From: Nicotiana tabacum
Taxonomy: Eukaryota > Streptophyta > Magnoliopsida > Solanales > Solanaceae
NCBI RefSeq assembly: GCF_000715075.1
Contig: NC_134081.1
Location: forward strand, 62,623,653-62,687,652
Length of the DNA stretch: 64,000 nucleotides
Direction of reading: 5' to 3'
The number at the start of each line of letters is the position of its first letter. Positions within the stretch are counted from its first letter, which is position 1. Below are positions 11,329-21,374 of this stretch, piece by piece. The notes beneath the pieces were generated by a model. It did no database searches. It was not told the origin of the DNA and saw only the letters and a program-made list of their open reading frames with translations. The translations under genes and the position numbers were made by a program.

Positions 11329-13146
11329 GTAAGCAACTCCAATTCATTTTCTATCAATTCTTCATTACTTTTAATGAGTTTTTAACATCAAATCTAGGAA
11401 TTTCATGATAAAAAATAGGGGTTTTGGGTAGTATTTAGGAATTTTATAAAATAATAATTTAGACCTCAAGTTGGGGTCGGATTTTGAATATTATCACATA
11501 ACCAGACTCGGAGGTGAACAGATAAATGGATTTTGGTCCGGATCTCGAATATTGACCAAGCAAGCCCGGGGTTGACTTTTGTTGACTTTTTTAATTTCAT
11601 CAAAGATTGAACTTTTTTCATTCGTGGGTAGTTTCTAAAGCTTATTTTGGATTGTTTGAACAATATTTGGCTAGATTTGGTAGGTTTGGAAGTTTGTTCG
11701 AAAGAAAAAGTCATGATTGATTGTTGAGTTGATTGCGCGAAGAGGTAAGTGTCGTGTTTAACTTTGACTTGAAGGAATTAGGACTTGTTGGACTATTTGT
11801 TATATAAATTAGGTGGGGAAACAATATATACGCAAGTTGACGAGTGTATATACATTGTCACGGGTTAAAGCATGCGAGTTTGACTATTTATATTTTTGTC
11901 ATCACTTATCCCATACTATCTCTTGTTATAAGCTTTGATTGCTACATAATCTTACTTGTTATCTGTTATTTAAATTGTTACTTGTTTGATTTATTCATTT
12001 CTCGCTCAATATATGTTTACCTACTATATGTTCCAACCTAAATTATTTGTGTAACTTCATTATTTCATGTTTTACTTGCCTTTTATTGTCTTTACATTAC
12101 TTGTTGCACTTTATTATGCTATCTCGATTTTTGTGAGTTCTTGAGCTATTCATGTATTGGTGATTGGTAGAGAATTATTAATACGAGGTATTGTTTATCC
12201 TTCATTTGTACTGGTAGTTCCTTGATTTTTTGTATGCCTTAGTTCCTGTTTGTGTTGAGATTCCGTTATTGGTTGTGTGGAGTTGTTTATGTTGATGTGT
12301 TGATATTTGATCGGATTGCACGCCACAACAAATAATGATAAGATATGATATTGAGATTGGGTTGCACGTTGCAACGAATATTATGATAAATGTTGGGGTC
12401 GGGTTGCACGCCGCAATAAATATTGTGTTAAATGTTGGGATCGGGTTTGCGCGCCGCAATAGAGTGTGATGTATTGTAGTTGTTTGTAGTTGTAGAGTTT
12501 TATCTCGGTATTGTGATATGAGGTTTGAGATGGTGTTATTCTGGGGGCCTCTGGTGGTTGACCTTCGGGTCTATTTTTATGAGTTTACTGTTTTATCTAT
12601 ATTTTCGTATTATGTTATTATTATTCATACATGTTTATTGCGAGTGTCTTATCATAGCCTCATCACTACTTCTTCGAGGTTAGGCTCGGCACTTACAGAG
12701 TACATGGAGTCGGTTATACTCATACTACACTTTTGCACTTCTTGTGCAGATCTCGGTGTTGGTCCCAAACGGTGCGTAGAGGAGTTTTGCCCGGATCGGC
12801 TTGCCTAGGAGACTTGAGGTAGAGTTGATTGCGTTTGCAGCCCGTAAAGTACCCTTCTATTATGTCTTTACTGTTTATTTTGCTTCAAATAGTTGTATTT
12901 TGTTCAGACCATACTTTGTAGTACTCTAGTTGCTCATGTACTGGTGACACCAGATTTTTGGGATTTGTCTAGACCTTGTAATTTATGGATTTATCTTATG
13001 TATTTCAGATTTACCAATCGTTAATTATCATTATTATGGTGTTTTAAATTGTTAAAATGGTTAATTGATTAGCTAACGTTGGCTTTTCTACCAAGTAGAT
13101 GTTAGGCGCCATCACGACCACATGGTTGGGATTTCGGGTCATGACA
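11329..13146 (+). mobile_element. Gypsy-type LTR (family F5), 5' part interrupted by Athila
   Basis: It ends in GGGTCATGACA at 13146 with the terminal inverted repeat (TCACGAC at 13112-13118, GTCATGA at 13138-13144). The conserved 3' module lies at 12690-12752. Four imperfect units of about 50 bp built on GGGTTGCACGCCGCAA occupy about 12312-12470. No coding sequence is recognised. The left end is the Athila insertion at 11328, so the remainder should lie beyond the left window edge. Confidence 0.65.
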
Positions 13147-13704
13147 GCAAGAGGGATGAAAGTAAGACCCATACCTCTTGCTACCATTTTATTTCCCTCA
13201 AATAAATTCACCTACGCCTTGTTCCCAGGGTTCTCCTGTTTCATTTGCAGTTTTTGTTGTGCACCCCCAATTTCTGCTACTATTCCATTCATTTTGCCAT
13301 CATGAGATGTCTGGGCCCGATTCACCTAGCTCGTATCATTTTGCTCTGCCTCCACAGGGTTTTTGCTGCTCATGGTGATCTGGGCCTTCGCTACTTCTTT
13401 GTGCATCAAATTAATCCTCATGGCATCTGGAGTTACCCGACACTTGCTAGGGTTCTAGTCCCCTCACTGCGAGCATGAAACTGTGCCTCGGGGATAACAT
13501 TCATTTTTTTCTTTCAATTTCTATCCAAGAGTTTCTCGATCTACACACTTGGCATTGTGAGGTTATTATCCTTTGTTCCACTCGATCGAGCCAGTGTCAA
13601 AAGGCTAGAAGGTATCTCTCCAGTCAATAGGGTTTTTGGTATTACTGCACATCCGATGCCTGACCTTTGTCCCTCCATGAGTTTGATTTCATTAGCCTGG
13701 GTTA
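13147..13704 (-). pseudogene. Coding remnant, possibly LINE ORF1 (DUF4283-type)
   Basis: The reverse strand translates into protein-like segments broken by stops and at least one frameshift: TQANEIKLMEGQRSGIG, PEAQFHARSEGTRTLAS, DAMRINLMHKEVAKAQITMS and VNLFEGNKMVARGMGLTFIP. The last resembles the LF.GN.MA..GM.L.FIPP stretch that opens the DUF4283 region of LINE ORF1 proteins in Solanaceae, as I recall it. The plus-strand frames over the same bases are shadows. It is bounded by two LTR ends (13146 and 13705). It could instead be some other gag-like gene, so the family call is tentative. Confidence 0.35.
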
Positions 13705-16700
13705 TGTCACGACACAAAATCCCACCATAGGCATCATAATGGCACTAGTGTCTAAGACTAGGTAAGCCTATTACTTACAACAATTAAGCCAGTTTAACAA
13801 TGATAATTTTAAAACATAGTTTAATATGAATACCAAAACAAAAGTGAAATAAGCCTACGCGGCCATAATCATCACAACCTCCCAAGACTAGGTAATACAG
13901 AGTCACGAACCCTAGCTGAATACATGAAAAGATCACAAAGATCAAAATACAATATTGTTCAACTAACAAGCTGACAGTACAATAAAAGAAAAGGACTCCA
14001 AGGGACTGCGACAACCAAGCAGCTCTGCCTTGAATCCTCGCGATCAATAAGGTAACTCTGCCTGAGTATGATATCTCCAATACCTGGATCTGCACAAAAA
14101 TGTCCAGAAGTGTAGTATGAGTACACCACAGATGGTGCCCAGTAAGTATCAAGACTAACCTCAAAGGAGTAGTGACGAGGTACAAGTCAAGACACCTACT
14201 AGTCAAATTAAGCTGTGTAATATATAAGTATAAAACTAATAATAAAAACAGGAATCAGTAAATGGCAACAAGGATCAATATATGATATAAACAGTAAAGT
14301 AATAAGAACACTGAAAGTACCACTGAAACCAAATAAGGGAAAACCAATAACCACTAATTAATCAAGCCGTTATAACATAAGTTTGGCAACAAAAATTTCT
14401 TCAAAATACCTCATCTCATAATCATATGTCACGAGTCTCAACCCACAAAAATAATATGCTCACAGAACCTGGTGCCCACATTTCTAATCACAACCGCACA
14501 GACAACTCACAATCTAACATCTCAATCCGCCAGGCATGATCACAGGCTCACAATCATAATCCGCCCTACGTGGTCACAGGATCACTATCACAATCTTCCC
14601 GGCACGGTCACATGCTTAATATCACATGAACACAGATAATACAAGAATACATGGGCATGATCAATAAATGTTACGTTTCGTACTCCTAAACTAGTATAAG
14701 TGGCATGCTAGGGTGTATGCTTGTGCGATTGTACTATCACAGCCCAAGTCAACAAGTAATATCAAAGACATTGAGTAGCTCATTGAAAGCAACATAACAA
14801 GTCAATTAAGGTGTATGACATACATGAGTAGAATCACACTAACATACGAATATCGTCAACATAATACCCTCAGGCCATCACACATCATCCCTGACATTGC
14901 CACCCTTATCTCTCTGTTAGCCACCAGTATCACACCGCGCTGACATTATCATTAGCCACTCATATCACTCCGCATAATAGTCACTCTTACTGCTCCACCC
15001 GTACAATAACATAATAGCCACCCGTATCACTCCGCGTAATCAACAATAGTGGGATGCCACCCTTATGCCCCGCATAACAATAATAGTGAAATGTCATCTT
15101 TATGCTCCACATAACAACAACCAATTCACATAAAAATTTACATATGCTAACAGCATGATAGCACGACATATTAACTCGTACTACAAGTGCTCATAGGCCA
15201 CAACCTTTCCAAAAGAACCAACAATATCAGTATTTCCACAACAAATAGCCCACGACTCAAAACAATGTGTATAGAATCTCAATAACAACAAAATGAACGG
15301 GAAAGTAACTCAACAATGAACAACACCCCCTTTAAACATAACTTCAATTAAAGTAGATTAGTGACTTTCAGTAACTTCAACTTCAATTAATTGCTTAAGA
15401 ATAAACTCGATAATGAAGGTATTTCCACGAAATGGCAAACTTTGGATCCTAGTGTATGAAATAGGCTAACAATGAAAGAGATGACACGAACTAGCAACTA
15501 CGTCTAAATGCATGAGAATAACTCGGCAACAAAAGGATATCAGGTAACAATAACTTCAGTTAAGAGTAACTCAACAATAAAGGAAGTCACATAATGATAA
15601 AAGAGGTAACAACTTCAAATAAAGCATATAAGAGTAAACTTGACAAGTAAAGAATGTGACATGTAGCAACAACTTCAAATAAAGCATGTGAAAGTAAACA
15701 TGATAAATAAAATGATATAACATGCGCTAACAATTTCAGATAAATACATAAAAGAAGCCTAAGAGTCTAAACCGGTCAATTTTCATGTATAAGCCCGAGT
15801 ACGCACTCGTCACCTCGCGTGCACGGCTTTCACATAAGACAAATAGCACAAACAACTCAAATCCTAAGGGGTAGGTCTCCAACACGAAGTTAGGCAAGAT
15901 ACTTACCTCAAAGAAGCTAAACTGATACTCAAAAATGACCTTCTTGTATGAAACAACCTCCGGACGGCTCAAATCTAGCCAAAATAAATTAATATCAGAA
16001 ATAAAAATCATAGAAAATAATTTCGGATAATAAAGCTTCGATCTTTAATGAAAACTAAAAGGCCAACCCAAAACGTCAACCCTATGCCCGCACCTCAGAA
16101 CCCGATAAAATCTACAAATTCCGACAACCCATTAGATTACGAGTCCAACAATACTAATTTCATCCAATTTCGACTCCGAATCGATATTCAAAACCCAACT
16201 ATTCTCTTTAGAAACGCTTTTGATAAAAACCCTCAATTCTCCAAACAAAACATAGATTAATTCATACATGAACTACTGGAATCATGTTAAATTACAAAAA
16301 TTGAGATTAAATACTTACCCCCATGAAAATACGATAAGAACGCCGCAAAAATCACCTCAATCGGAGCTCTAGAACTCAAGATATGCTCAAAATACCAAAA
16401 GAACGCAGTCTGATTTTTTTATATACAAGCATTTTCGCTTTTGCGCCAAAAAAGCCGCACCTGCGCATTTCTAGCTGTCATTTTTGCTCTTGCGGCCTAT
16501 GTTTCGCACTTGTGGGATTGCAGATGCGGACCCAACTTCGCATCTGCGTAGCACCAGCACCAGCTTATTTCTCTAACACTAAAATGAGCATAATTCCCTC
16601 ATACGATGTCCAAATTCCCTCATAAAGGGATCAATTGCTATGGCTGCGTAATTATAATGCGGATCTAATGCTTCAATGAAAACAAAAATTGAATACTCAT

Positions 16701-17227
16701 TTTCTTAATGTGGTACCATTTATGCTTGAAGAAACAACACCGAAATATCAAAAACGAGTGCAACACAACCCAAACCTATCTGAAACTCACCCGAGCCCCT
16801 CGGTACCCCGTCTGAACATACTAATAAGTCCCAAAACATAATACGGACCTAGTCGAGGCCTTAAATCCTTTATAAAAATATCAAAACCATGAATCATCGA
16901 TCAAGATCAATCTCGTAAGTTCATAAACTTCAAACTTCGAACCAAGTGTTCGATTCAAGCCTAACCAATCCGGAATAAATCCAAATTTTGCATACAAGTT
17001 CCAAATGACATATAGAACCTATTCCAACTATCAAAACAATAATCTGAACTCAATAACATCGAAGTCAACTCCCGGTCAAACCTATGAACTTTCCAAACCT
17101 TCAAATTGCCAACTTTTGCCAAATAGTGTCGAAACCTTCTAGAAACCTCCAAATGCAAATCTGGGCATATGCCCAAGTCTAAAATCACCATACGAAGCTA
17201 TTAAAATCATCAAAATACCATTCCAGA
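13705..17227 (-). mobile_element. F1 gypsy LTR, reverse orientation, 5' end missing
   Basis: It starts with TGTCACGACACAAAATCCCA at 13705, the reverse of the F1 terminus. It runs through the same order of blocks as the solo LTR 45492-48806: TCTAAGACTAGG, the 3' module at 14088-14149, minisatellites of ACTCCGC-type words at 14880-15120, a GCG-rich stretch at 16430-16560, and CCAAGTCTAAAATCACCATAC near 17175. It stops at a point equal to about 45704 of the solo LTR, so roughly 200 bp of the LTR start is missing where F3 begins. No gene is seen. The reading frames on both strands look random. Confidence 0.8.
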
Positions 17228-18372
17228 GTCTCACTGATTTCATTGATATTATGTACTCAGTAATGTTCATGCATTTCATATCATATCTCAGTCTCAGTTC
17301 TTATTTATTGATACATCATATCATTGTTTCGGGCTAGTTTTTATGATATTGTGAGCCCGTGAGTGAGACTGGAGAGATTGATGACTGAGTGAGGCTGAGA
17401 GACTTATTATGAGTGACAGTTATGGGATCGAGCTGCACGCTGCAACTGTTATACTGATTTTATGATAGCGCTTGGGCTGTAGGTGCCACTCCGGAGTCTG
17501 TAACACACCCCAGTGAGCACAGTTGATATTATTGAGGGATGGACCTTCCCTAGACATGGATCTTGTCCGAAGTACTTGATACCTGGAGATGGATCTTCTC
17601 CACAGGGTTGGACTGGCCTCTCCTCGGTACTGGGTGACCTATGGTCAGTATTGTGTATGTTCTAGGATGGATCTTCCCTTGACCGTGTGGGCCATATACA
17701 GTACCGAGTGGTTGAGATATTGAGAGTGTGAGCACTTAAGTCTGTCAGCATGGTGCATCACTTACAGTATGTGCATTGGCATATAGAGATAACAGAGTTA
17801 TATTCATTACACAATTCGGATCTGCTTTACTTTACTGTTTGAGTTGCCTATGTGATTTGAGAGCATGCCTATGTTTCTGCACAGTTATTTTCATTTTATC
17901 TGTACCGGTTGAGTTCGTCACTACCTTTCAGTCCAAAGTTTGGACTTGTTACTTACTGAGTTGGATGTACTCACGTTACTCCATGCACCTTGTGTGTAGA
18001 TCCAGGCGTTCCTGGTCACGACGGCAGCTGCTGATTGAGGCATCAAAGTTCGGAGACTATCGAGGTAGCTGTATGGAACTCGCGGGCCTTGATTTCCCCT
18101 TCCTTATTCTATCTGTACTTTCAATTTTATTCTCTAGATACTGTTGTAGACTGTATTCTGGTTTTAGACGCTCATGTACTCAGTGACACCCTGGTTTTGG
18201 GATGGATTGTACCGTATTCTGGTTAAATTCTGTTTTAAAATGGGTTCTCTTTAATATAAATTGTTTCGCTGTTATTTCTAAAAGAGTGTTTTACTATGTT
18301 GAAATTGTTGAGTTGTGGCTTGCCTAGTTCCACGATAGGCGCCATCACGACGGTCGTTTTTGGGTCGTGACA
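17228..18372 (+). mobile_element. F3 gypsy LTR, partial
   Basis: It shares with 1-1087 the repeated GATGGATCTTC units (17521-17690). It carries a version of the 3' module at about 17950-18000 and ends in GTCGTTTTTGGGTCGTGACA at 18372. The terminal inverted repeat TCACGAC/GTCGTGA is exact (18345-18351, 18364-18370). It is fused on the left to the broken end of the reverse F1 LTR. No coding capacity is seen. Confidence 0.75.
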
Positions 18373-18569
18373 GAAATATCCCGAGAGATGTTTCAAACAT
18401 CCCGGGAGATGTTTCAAATATCTCGGGGGATGTTTTATAGAATACTCATTATGAGGATGTTTCAAAATATCTCGAAAGGTGTTTTGCAGAATACTCACTT
18501 TGTAAAATTTTACATCTTTCTCTTTCTCTCGTATATTTTAAACCACTAGAAGAATAAAAAAAAAAGGAA

Positions 18570-18601
<32 letters not shown>

Positions 18602-19072
18602 AAAAGACAAGGAAGAAAATGGAGAAAAAGAAGATGACAAAGACGAAGCAACATTAGTAGCAAAGAAAGTAAGGAAGAAGAAGAATAAGAGAATGAGGAA
18701 GAAAAAGAAGAAAGAAGGAGAAGAAGAAAAAGTAGAGAGGACAAAGAAGGGAGAAATGAAAATTTAAAATAATTTGAATGGTTGTGGGTCTTTTTAAATT
18801 TTTGAAAAATTTAATATTTACCCTTTAATTACCCTTCTTTTGTTAACTAAAAAATGTGTCCTAAATTATTACACAAGACTTCAAAAGTCTTTTTTAACTC
18901 ATTTCCACTTTTTGAAATTTTTTGTTAGGGTTTATATGATCCATGTTGTAGTTCTATTTAGCTAGTGTGTGCTAGAGGATATCAATTTACAAAATATATA
19001 AATATTATAAATATCTCCCAAGATGTGCCCAAAAAATAATTATCAGTCATCATCATATATTTATAGTTTAGC
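18373..19072. repeat. Unclassified repeat, copy 1 of a duplicated block
   Basis: About 700 bp opening with near-palindromic words (GATGTTTCAAACATCCC, GGGAGATGTTTCAAATATC), then a GAA-rich tract, then AT-rich sequence up to TTTATAGTTTAGCTAC. The same block recurs from 19480, split by the hAT element. I cannot assign it to a family. The Ser- or Leu-rich frames over the GAA tract are low-complexity artefacts. Confidence 0.75.
18568..18745. repeat. GAA/AAG-rich low-complexity tract
   Basis: Purine-rich strand dominated by GAA and AAG trinucleotides. A matching tract in copy 2 lies at 19671-19865. Confidence 0.85.
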
Positions 19073-19479
19073 TACGGAATTAAATTTTTAAGACACTTGA
19101 AAACTTATATAATTTTTTAAGACAAAAGTGTTAAGAATAGGGTAGAAGGGACACTTTTATGATTAGTAATAATGACATAATTTTTTAAAACTCCAAAGTT
19201 TTCTTATTTACATAAAGTGCCCCTCCTACTCTACCCCCTATTCCTCCTCCCACTCTTCCTCCTCCCGCCACTCCTGCTCCTCCCCTTGTTCCTCCATTTC
19301 ACAATGCTTCTCTCTATCCTCCCTTTGTTCCTCCATCTCGCAACGCTCCTTTCTATCTTCCCGCCACTCCTTATCCTCAAATATTTAGGAAAATATTTTA
19401 AATATCTAGGGAGATATTTCAAACATCTGTGAAAAAAAAGATCAATGAGAACAACACTAGAAAAAAGAAAGAAGGAGAA
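19073..19479. other. Spacer between duplicated blocks
   Basis: AT-rich sequence, then a pyrimidine-rich tract (19215-19375, CTCCTCC words), then AAATATTTAGG/AAATATCTAGG words related to the near-palindromes of the flanking copies. No gene is seen. Confidence 0.5.
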
Positions 19480-20066
19480 GAAATATCCTGAGAGATGTTT
19501 CAAACATCCCGGGAGATGTTTCAAATATCTCGGGGGATGTTTTATAGAATACTCATTGTGGGGATGCTTCAAAATATCTCGAGAGGTGTTTTGCAGAATA
19601 CTCACTTTGTAAAATTTTACATTTTTCTCTTTCTCTCGTATATTTTAAATCACTAGAAGAATCAAAAAATGAAGAAGAAGAAGAAGAAGAGGAGGAAGAA
19701 GAAAAAGACAAGAAAGAAATGGAGAAAAAGAAGATGACAGAGACGAAGCAGCAACAGTAGCAACGAAAGTTGAAGAGAAAGAAGAAAGTAAGGAAGAAGA
19801 ATAAGAGAATGATGAAGAGAAAGAAGAAAGAAGGAGAAGAAGTAAAACTAGAGAGAACAAAGAAGATAGAAATGAAAATTTAAAATAATTTGAATGACTG
19901 TGAGTCTTTTTAAATTTTTGAAAATTTTAATATTTACTCTTTAATTTGACCCCGACCCCCTTTAATTACCTTTATTTTGTTAACCAAAAAATGTATGATA
20001 AATTCTTACACAAGACTTCAAAAGTCTTTTTTAACTCATTTTCACCTTTTGAAATTTTTTGTTAGG

Positions 20067-20074
20067 GTTTATAT
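20067..20074. repeat. hAT target site duplication, left
   Basis: GTTTATAT, identical to 21367-21374. The 8-bp length is characteristic of hAT transposons. Confidence 0.9.
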
Positions 20075-21366
20075 TAGGGGTGGGCGTCAGTCGAATCGGT
20101 CGGTTATTATGGAAGTACGGTTCGGTTTATCGATTTTTGGTTTTATAATATTAATAACCAAATCAAACCAAAGTATTTACGGTTCGGTGCGGTTTTTTCA
20201 AAGTTAGGTTCGGTTATTTTCGGTTTATTTTTTCGATTTTAAACGGTTGTAGGAACAACAAGTATTTACGGTTTGTAGGAATATCAATAAACAAGGCTAG
20301 AATTTATTTGCTGTTCGTCCAGCCCAGCAAATTATCATTTTGTCATCTGAATAAAATTGATCCAGTATAATGCTTAGAATGTCCTTAATTCCAGAACTTA
20401 ATAAAATAAAGTCAACATACACAAAAGAGGAAGTACTAATTGAAATGTCCTTAACAGTTAACAGTGAGACATTTTCTTTCTTCATACACAAAAGACTAAG
20501 ACAGTGAGATATTTTCTTTTTTCATACACAAAAGACTAACAGTGAGACTAATTGAAAATCAACATACACAAAAGACTAAGACATTTTCTTTCTTCATAAA
20601 CTTAAACTTGACTTTGTTCAAAATTATTCCAAGGAAAAAAAGAACTAAAACACAAAACAAGAAGCCTTATCTTAATAAAAAATTAACCAAAGAAATCTTG
20701 AATGTGAAAAGTTTCTGCAAAATTAAAACCAAAATAACAAAAACCGAAAAAGCCTTATCTATCAGAAAGTTCGGCCAAAACGGCATTAACAACCAACTCA
20801 ACTCAGAACGTACTAGTTTGACGGGACCCAACTCAACTCAGAACTCAGAGGAAGTCGCACTAACCTGAGGATGAAGGATGAGCAACGAGCTGAGGAAGAA
20901 GGCGTCATAGTCGAGCTGAGTAAGAAGGCGCAGAACTCACAAAAACTCAAAAGAAGTCGTAGTAGTCGGCGACGGCGAGTCGCAACAGTCGTAGCAGTCG
21001 CACAGGAAGAACCCTAAATTTAATTTTTGATTTAGGTTTGGGAAATGGGACGTGACTAAGTGTATTAGTGATTTAGTGTAACCGATGGGTTTGGGTATCA
21101 GACAAACTATCAGTAAGTTTGGGTTTGGGAAAACTAAATTGGGCTTCAAAGTTCAAATAGGTATTGGGTTCCAGCCTAAAATAGGTAATAACTAATACCC
21201 AAAATTTCGGGGTTTCGGTTAAACAGAAAACCGAAACACCAAAACCAAAACCGCACCAAAAAATCGAAAATTAATAATTTAAAAACCGTGCACCGACCGA
21301 AAAACCGATTAAAACGAAATCGAAAAATCGAAATTCACGGTTCGATCGGTATTATGCCCACCCCTA
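20075..21366. mobile_element. Non-autonomous hAT-type DNA transposon (1292 bp)
   Basis: The terminal inverted repeats are TAGGGGTGGGC at 20075-20085 and GCCCACCCCTA at 21356-21366. They are flanked by an identical 8-bp duplication GTTTATAT, and the uninterrupted target is present in the duplicate block near 18929. The subterminal regions are rich in GGTTCGGTT and ACCGAAA words in inverted orientation, possible transposase-binding sites. No transposase motif is found, and internal frames are short. The interior holds a 40-bp tandem repeat (20461-20500, 20501-20539 plus a partial copy) and an exon-like stretch near 20870-21010. A transposase would have to act in trans. Confidence 0.9.
21356..21366. 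repeat. hAT right terminal inverted repeat
   Basis: GCCCACCCCTA, the exact reverse complement of the left end TAGGGGTGGGC at 20075-20085. Confidence 0.9.
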
Positions 21367-21374
21367 GTTTATAT
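21367..21374. repeat. hAT target site duplication, right
   Basis: GTTTATAT, identical to 20067-20074. Confidence 0.9.

Noticed and set aside
18449..18744. Ser- and Leu-rich frames on the reverse strand
   Set aside because: They are translations of a GAA/AAG-rich tract. The two frames read the same low-complexity DNA in different phases, and the same occurs at 19645-19860.
19217..19605. Pro/Leu-rich plus-strand and Arg/Gly-rich minus-strand frames
   Set aside because: They are opposite strands of a pyrimidine-rich spacer with no start context or domain.
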